Positions 5,630 to 9,322 of a stretch of DNA of 9,322 bases are shown piece by piece; position 1 is the first letter of the stretch; each line of letters begins with the position of its first letter. The stretch spans positions 1 through 9,322 of the forward strand of contig CAYGFI010000179.1 of assembly GCA_964349045.1 (NCBI GenBank), given 5' to 3'. The notes below the pieces were generated by a model. That model searched no databases. It was not told where the DNA came from and saw only the letters and a list, made by a program, of their open reading frames with translations. Origin of the DNA: JACJXF01 sp964349045 (lineage in GTDB: Bacteria > Bacteroidota > Bacteroidia > Bacteroidales > GCA-2748055). A program made the position numbers and the translations under genes.

Positions 5630-7570
5630 TTAATTTTCATTATTATTCTCGTAATCCTGAATGGTTAAAAATGAATACTGGTAACTCATTGGGATTATTG
5701 AATTATAATCATCAACGGTTGCCCCCGACATGCAGGCATCTATGATTCTTTTGCCAGTTACAGATAATTCCGGAGAAAGGAATTTTTTCAATTCCTTTTT
5801 AAAGAAATCATATAGAATAGTTGCTCCTGCATCATAGCCTTCAACTCCCACTTCACTTTGTTTGTGTACCTGCAGAAAGCGGGAAGGTATTTTTGCACCT
5901 TCGATGGTTAAGTAATTCAATTCATATCCAAGCAAAGGACATCTTGCATCCTGAAACTGGTCGCTTCTGAGTTTTGCATTGCCCCTTCTTGTAAGATATT
6001 CCCGCATCAACAGCTGGGGTTTGAAACCAACTTTCCATACACCTATATGTTGATTGGGTATAAGGGTATATCTCATCCTTGGAGTATCTATAATCTGTTC
6101 AAGAAGCATATTTGCGTGCGGTGCCATTTTACCGGTTGCAAAAGGCCAATATGAGCCTACGCCTTCTGATTCCATTCCATCACCCACGATTATACTTGGA
6201 TTTGCATACCCTCTCGGCGATACAAGCCTCCATAGCCAGGCCAATGAAGGAGGCAAAATATGAAACAAACCTATAATTCCATAATTTGGATTTTCCTTAG
6301 AGCTGGGTGGGGTTCGAACACCAAAACTCCTCACATCAACGGTTACAGGTTTATTTATTACCCCGGGTACAATATCTCTTGGCAAAATTACTCTTGGGTT
6401 GGGACAGCTTTTTCCCGGAGCATCTTCAATATGATCCCAGATTAAAGCAGTACAGCAAGGGTTTGATTTGATGTTAAGAAATAAAAGGGGCTTTTTTGGT
6501 TTGATAGTAATCTTTTCAAGGAAAGGGTCATCTCCATAATCTTTAATACTGTCGACCCGGATAAACCAGGAGTTTTCTGCATCAAGAACAGTCAACTTGC
6601 CGTTATCCTTTTGCAATGAAGGATGACATAAAGCCATATCATCTGTAACCGGATTGAATGAACAAAACAGGGGCAGGTTGATCAACCTTTTTTCTCCGGA
6701 AATAATATTTTGTCCAATAAGAATTTGACCATCCGGCTCCCTTACAATGTGCTGATGCATTTCACTTTTTCCACCTCCGCTAGCTCCTTCGTGCATAAAG
6801 GTGGTTAAATTATCATAAGGACTAACAACCTGAACAGTTGAGCAATGAGCAGTAAACCAGCCTTCTTTTTCGCCCTTATTCAATAAAGCTCCATACAAGC
6901 CTTTTTTTGCGCTTGGCCCGGGATAAAGGTTATATGAGTATATTTCATGCAAATGTTCCTTCCGGTTATGAACAACAACCTGTTTGCCTTTGAAGTGTGT
7001 ATGACGGAATGTAGGGGCAACATAAATAACAGAGTCTATGGTTGAATGATCTTGAATTTCATTCACGGGGATCAGAATTTGCAGCATTGCTAATCCCATT
7101 GCAAAAAATCCGGCGTTTGCTGGAGTAATGGCAATACCGGACACTCCAATCTTATCCCTTCCGGCAAAATAAAAAAAACAGGCTAATTCCTGCTGCCTGA
7201 GCCACTCGAAAGTTTCTGATTTAAGTGATTGAAAGTCATATCCGAAAGTCTCTGTAAATCTTTTCTTATCTGTAGGCAAGCTGTCTGCAATAAACATGGT
7301 ATCCGGGTCCCTACGCCGCATATAAGGATCAGTATAATTAGCAGAAATCCCATTTGTAACCTTGTGAACTATTGCTTCTGTATATTCTCCTTTACCTGGA
7401 ATATCATATTTAACCTCAAACAGGTCATTATTTTCACCGCCTACAGCAGCAATTGCTAGTTCTTCAACTGTATTATATATATTTAACTTTTTACAACCTT
7501 TTAGTAACACTAAAACATCTTCTGGCAAATTCACACTTTTCTTTTCAAGTATTGTCAATAAATCTGTCAT
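5630..7570 (-). CDS. DUF4914-family protein; PEP carboxykinase-like P-loop ATPase of unknown function
   Basis: A 646-residue protein that I recall as the DUF4914 family. Its core resembles ATP-dependent PEP carboxykinase. 'YPGPSAKKG' (216-224) and 'GWFTAHCST' (237-245) correspond to PckA YAGEMKKG and AMHCSAN: K223 and H242 are 19 residues apart, like the Mn-ligating K213 and H232 of E. coli PckA. 'GASGGGKS' (262-269) corresponds to the P-loop GLSGTGKT. 'LDAENSW' (329-335) may be the kinase-2 motif (DDEHGW), although about 47 extra residues precede it. 'NPRVILP' (391-397) and 'SFGVRTPPSS' (415-424) match NTRVSYP and AFGVLPPVSR. The enzyme is therefore probably a metal- and nucleotide-dependent phosphotransferase; its substrate is unknown. 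I chose the ATG at 7570. An in-frame TTG at 7609 would add 13 residues but lies upstream of the likely -7 element. No signal peptide or membrane segment is apparent. It interrupts a plus-strand housekeeping run and is transcribed alone. Confidence 0.75.
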   Translation of the reverse strand: MTDLLTILEKKSVNLPEDVLVLLKGCKKLNIYNTVEELAIAAVGGENNDLFEVKYDIPGKGEYTEAIVHKVTNGISANYTDPYMRRRDPDTMFIADSLPTDKKRFTETFGYDFQSLKSETFEWLRQQELACFFYFAGRDKIGVSGIAITPANAGFFAMGLAMLQILIPVNEIQDHSTIDSVIYVAPTFRHTHFKGKQVVVHNRKEHLHEIYSYNLYPGPSAKKGLYGALLNKGEKEGWFTAHCSTVQVVSPYDNLTTFMHEGASGGGKSEMHQHIVREPDGQILIGQNIISGEKRLINLPLFCSFNPVTDDMALCHPSLQKDNGKLTVLDAENSWFIRVDSIKDYGDDPFLEKITIKPKKPLLFLNIKSNPCCTALIWDHIEDAPGKSCPNPRVILPRDIVPGVINKPVTVDVRSFGVRTPPSSKENPNYGIIGLFHILPPSLAWLWRLVSPRGYANPSIIVGDGMESEGVGSYWPFATGKMAPHANMLLEQIIDTPRMRYTLIPNQHIGVWKVGFKPQLLMREYLTRRGNAKLRSDQFQDARCPLLGYELNYLTIEGAKIPSRFLQVHKQSEVGVEGYDAGATILYDFFKKELKKFLSPELSVTGKRIIDACMSGATVDDYNSIIPMSYQYSFLTIQDYENNNEN

Positions 7571-7596
7571 CTGTTTTTTATTAGATTTTATAGTGA

Positions 7597-7604
7597 CAAA
7601 GATA
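7597..7604 (-). promoter_or_regulatory. Bacteroidetes-type -7 element for the PEPCK-like gene
   Basis: The minus strand reads TATCTTTG, an exact match to TAnnTTTG, 26 bases upstream of the ATG at 7570. The leader would be about 20 bases. It supports the ATG over the TTG at 7609, which would precede the transcription start. No clear -33 TTTG is visible, which fits a promoter needing an activator. Confidence 0.5.
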
Positions 7605-7632
7605 ATCAATTCGACATATTTTGAATCGCCTG

Positions 7633-7649
7633 TTCATCTGGCAGATGAA
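7633..7649. promoter_or_regulatory. Perfect 17-bp dyad, candidate operator for the PEPCK-like gene
   Basis: TTCATCTG (7633-7640) and CAGATGAA (7642-7649) are perfect 8-bp arms around one G. The centre is about 37 bases upstream of the -7 element of the PEPCK-like gene and about 207 bases upstream of mrp. The distance suits an activator or repressor of the minus-strand gene. As RNA it would make only a tight 7-bp hairpin without a T run, so a DNA-binding site is the better reading. The rest of the gap to mrp is A/T-rich. It has three ATTGT units (7653, 7659, 7666) between TAATT and AATTA ends, and no gene that I can see. Confidence 0.4.
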
Positions 7650-7847
7650 ATAATTGTGATTGTTTATTGTAATTATTTCGTGCAGAAAATCAGTAAAAAA
7701 AATCCAAATTGAAAGGTTTAATCTATCTGGGAAGTATTTCCGGAATGACTATAAAGAATTAGTCTAATTAAAGTTTTTTTTGGTATTTTTACAGGCTAAA
7801 TCAGGAAGAAACCGGTTTTTCCGGAAAATCATTACAATAATTCAATC

Positions 7848-8987
7848 ATGACATACACTTCTGAAAATGTACTTCAAAGTCTTAAGCAGGTGGTGCACCC
7901 CGAAAAGGGCATAAACATTGTCGATCTGAAAATGGTTGAAAACCTGGTTGTTGAAAGTAGTAAAATCAGTTTTTCACTCGTATCTGTAAAACAAAACGAT
8001 CCGCTTCTGGCATCCATAAAGAAAGCAGCTACTATTGCCCTGAAAAATACTTTCGGACCGGAAGTGGAGAACAAAATTTATATCAGTACAAGTCATCTGG
8101 CTAAAAAGAGTCCGGAAATAAACCGGGGTCCATTATCAGGCGTTAATAATATTATTGCTGTTGCTTCAGGTAAAGGGGGTGTTGGCAAATCAACTATTGC
8201 TGTTAACCTTGCAGTGGCGCTTGCAAAAACTGGGGCATCCGTTGGATTGCTTGATGCTGATGTGTATGGCCCTTCCATTCCGAAAATGTTTGGTCTCGAG
8301 GGAGAAAGACCTGTGATCAGACAGGATGGAAACCGGGAACTGATGGTCCCTATTGAAAAATATGGAGTAAAAGTTTTATCACTGGGATTTTTCGTAAATC
8401 CTGAAGATGCGTTAGTCTGGAGAGGCCCAATGGCAACTAATGCACTCAAGCAGCTTATTACCTTAGGTGACTGGGGTGAACTCGATTATCTGCTTATTGA
8501 TCTTCCTCCCGGAACCGGTGATATTCATCTTACCATGGTCCAGGAAGTGGCGGTTACCGGAGCAATTATTGTAAGCACGCCACAACAGGTTGCCCTTGCC
8601 GATGTTATTAAGGGAATTGCCATGTTCGCGGGAGATAAAATTAACGTACCTGTTTTGGGCCTTATTGAAAACATGTCGTGGTTCACTCCCGCTGAACTTC
8701 CGGAAAACAAATACTTTATTTTTGGCAAAGAGGGATGTAAAAAACTTGCACAGGATCTGGGACTTGATCTGTTGGCGCAGATTCCGCTTGTGCAAAGTAT
8801 TTGTGAAAAAGGAGATTCCGGCAAACCTTCTGTCCTTGATAACGGGGATCCGGCCGGGAAAGCCTTTGATGTTCTCGCTCGGAACCTGATTACAATAATT
8901 GAAAAGAGAAACCAGGAAAAGGATCCTACAAAAAAAGTTGAAATTACCAATACCGACGGCTGTGAAGTTATAAAAACAAAAAACTGA
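7848..8987 (+). CDS. mrp: Mrp/ApbC-family Fe-S cluster carrier ATPase
   Basis: A cytosolic P-loop ATPase that binds and transfers iron-sulfur clusters to apoproteins. The 379-residue protein has an N-terminal MIP18/DUF59-type domain (about 5-85), without an evident cysteine, fused to the Mrp NTPase. The latter has the deviant Walker A 'GKGGVGKST' (108-116) with the signature Lys at 109, 'LLDADVYGPSIP' (134-145), 'WRGPMATNAL' (191-200), the Walker B-like 'DYLLIDLPPGTGD' (213-225) and 'STPQQVALADV' (243-253). The CPxC motif that usually follows 'ENMS' is missing: here the segment is 'ENMSWFTPAELPENKYFIFG', a variant I recall from Bacteroidetes. The only cysteines are C297, C319 and C372. The leader is A/T-rich with no Shine-Dalgarno; a weak promoter match (TATTTTTA, 7784-7791) lies upstream. 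The nifU-like gene follows after 7 bases. Confidence 0.92.
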   Translation: MTYTSENVLQSLKQVVHPEKGINIVDLKMVENLVVESSKISFSLVSVKQNDPLLASIKKAATIALKNTFGPEVENKIYISTSHLAKKSPEINRGPLSGVNNIIAVASGKGGVGKSTIAVNLAVALAKTGASVGLLDADVYGPSIPKMFGLEGERPVIRQDGNRELMVPIEKYGVKVLSLGFFVNPEDALVWRGPMATNALKQLITLGDWGELDYLLIDLPPGTGDIHLTMVQEVAVTGAIIVSTPQQVALADVIKGIAMFAGDKINVPVLGLIENMSWFTPAELPENKYFIFGKEGCKKLAQDLGLDLLAQIPLVQSICEKGDSGKPSVLDNGDPAGKAFDVLARNLITIIEKRNQEKDPTKKVEITNTDGCEVIKTKN

Positions 8988-8994
8988 AATACAC

Positions 8995-9234
8995 ATGGAA
9001 AAAAGTAAGATTGAGGATAAGGTTAACCTGGCGCTTGAAAAGATCCGTCCGTATCTGAATGCAGACGGAGGAGATGTTATTTTAAGCAGTATCAGCGATG
9101 ATCTGGTTGTCAGGGTAAAATTCTCCGGAGCCTGCGATGGTTGTCCGTATAGCCTGATGACCCTTAAGGCCGGGGTTGAAGAAGCCATCAGGAAAGAACT
9201 TCCGGAAGTAAAGGACGTAATTGCTGTGGAATAA
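8995..9234 (+). CDS. NifU C-terminal domain (Nfu-type) Fe-S scaffold protein
   Basis: A 79-residue protein made only of the Nfu domain, which holds a transient [4Fe-4S] cluster, usually between two subunits, and passes it to client proteins. The family markers are 'IRPYLNADGGDV' (17-28) and 'FSGACDGCPYSLMTLKAGVE' (43-62) with the cluster-binding CxxC at C47 and C50. It lacks the IscU-like domain of full NifU and the A-type domain of E. coli NfuA, so it matches the small stand-alone Nfu type. It starts with ATG 7 bases after mrp, making an operon very likely. The pairing suggests the scaffold supplies the CxxC chemistry that the upstream Mrp lacks, but this is inference. Confidence 0.92.
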   Translation: MEKSKIEDKVNLALEKIRPYLNADGGDVILSSISDDLVVRVKFSGACDGCPYSLMTLKAGVEEAIRKELPEVKDVIAVE

Positions 9235-9280
9235 TTAATAAATTGTAAATCAGAACATTTCTTGAAATCAGGAATGAATA

Positions 9281-9312
9281 AATTTGAAAATTTTATCAAT
9301 TTGATAATTTGA
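9281..9312. repeat. Short AATTTGA repeats in the A/T-rich right-hand intergenic region
   Basis: AATTTGA occurs three times (9281-9287, 9298-9304, 9306-9312). The last two copies overlap a dyad, TTATCAA-T-TTGATAA (9293-9307). The stretch follows the nifU-like gene and runs on to the window edge. It may be a low-complexity intergenic repeat of a kind I recall from Bacteroidetes, or a weak A/T-rich terminator; the short arms and lack of GC pairs make termination doubtful. Confidence 0.35.
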
Positions 9313-9322
9313 AGATGTTATA

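Noticed and set aside
7571..7609. A TTG start giving a 13-residue longer PEPCK-like protein
   Set aside because: The extension is upstream of or overlaps the best -7 element (7597-7604). ATG at 7570 has the better context, and the added residues look like translated A/T-rich leader.
7653..7670. Three ATTGT units in the PEPCK-like/mrp gap as an iteron array
   Set aside because: The units are only 5 bases, unevenly spaced and in A/T-rich DNA; too weak to list as a separate repeat or origin feature.
7801..7830. CCGG-TTTTT-CCGG mini-hairpin in the mrp leader as a riboswitch
   Set aside because: A 4-bp stem with no further conserved structure around it does not support a riboswitch or attenuator.
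8463..9299. A 278-codon open frame on the minus strand, antisense to mrp and the nifU-like gene
   Set aside because: It lies opposite two genes with clear motifs. Its translation has no recognisable domain, and its length is explained by codon bias on the opposite strand.

Overview
The window looks like a chromosomal segment from a member of the Bacteroidetes (Bacteroidota), probably near the Bacteroidales. This rests on four things: a GldH-type lipoprotein gene; the linked order holB, PSP1-domain gene, gldH, trmB; promoters resembling the Bacteroidetes -7 element TAnnTTTG; and A/T-rich leaders without clear Shine-Dalgarno sequences. Most of the window is core metabolism and housekeeping. The less ordinary parts are a group II intron tail at the left edge and a large PEPCK-like gene inserted on the opposite strand between two housekeeping blocks.

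Left part (1-1600). Bases 1-53 fold as the 3' end of a group II intron: the 3' strand of domain V, then a complete domain VI with a bulged A seven bases before the predicted splice site. A hairpin with a T run on the minus strand (131-178) follows and probably terminates pgk. pgk (minus strand) encodes phosphoglycerate kinase and is divergent from holB. Each gene has its own TAnnTTTG element in the 122-bp gap between them.

Central part (1599-5616). All genes are on the plus strand. holB (clamp-loader delta') ends in a leader region with a terminator-like hairpin and a new promoter-like element. It is followed by a tightly packed set: a PSP1/RicT-family protein, gldH, trmB (TTG start), and a small alkyltransferase-like (ATL) gene overlapping trmB by 23 bases. 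The ATL has Ala in place of the reactive Cys, so it probably recognises O6-alkylguanine without repairing it.

Right part (5630-9322). A minus-strand gene converges on the ATL gene with a 13-base gap. It encodes a 646-residue protein that I recall as the DUF4914 family. Its motifs line up with those of phosphoenolpyruvate carboxykinase: a Lys/His metal-ligand pair with the same 19-residue spacing as in E. coli PckA, a P-loop, a kinase-2-like motif, and NPRV and FGV-x-x-PP blocks. Its promoter-like element is preceded by a perfect 17-bp dyad, so it may be separately regulated. The plus strand then carries mrp (a Mrp/ApbC P-loop ATPase without the usual CxxC) and, after 7 bases, a one-domain NifU-like scaffold. 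These two probably form an iron-sulfur carrier pair. The right edge is A/T-rich with repeated AATTTGA units.

No rRNA, tRNA, CRISPR array or transposase gene was seen. Product calls are from motif recognition by eye; no database search was run.
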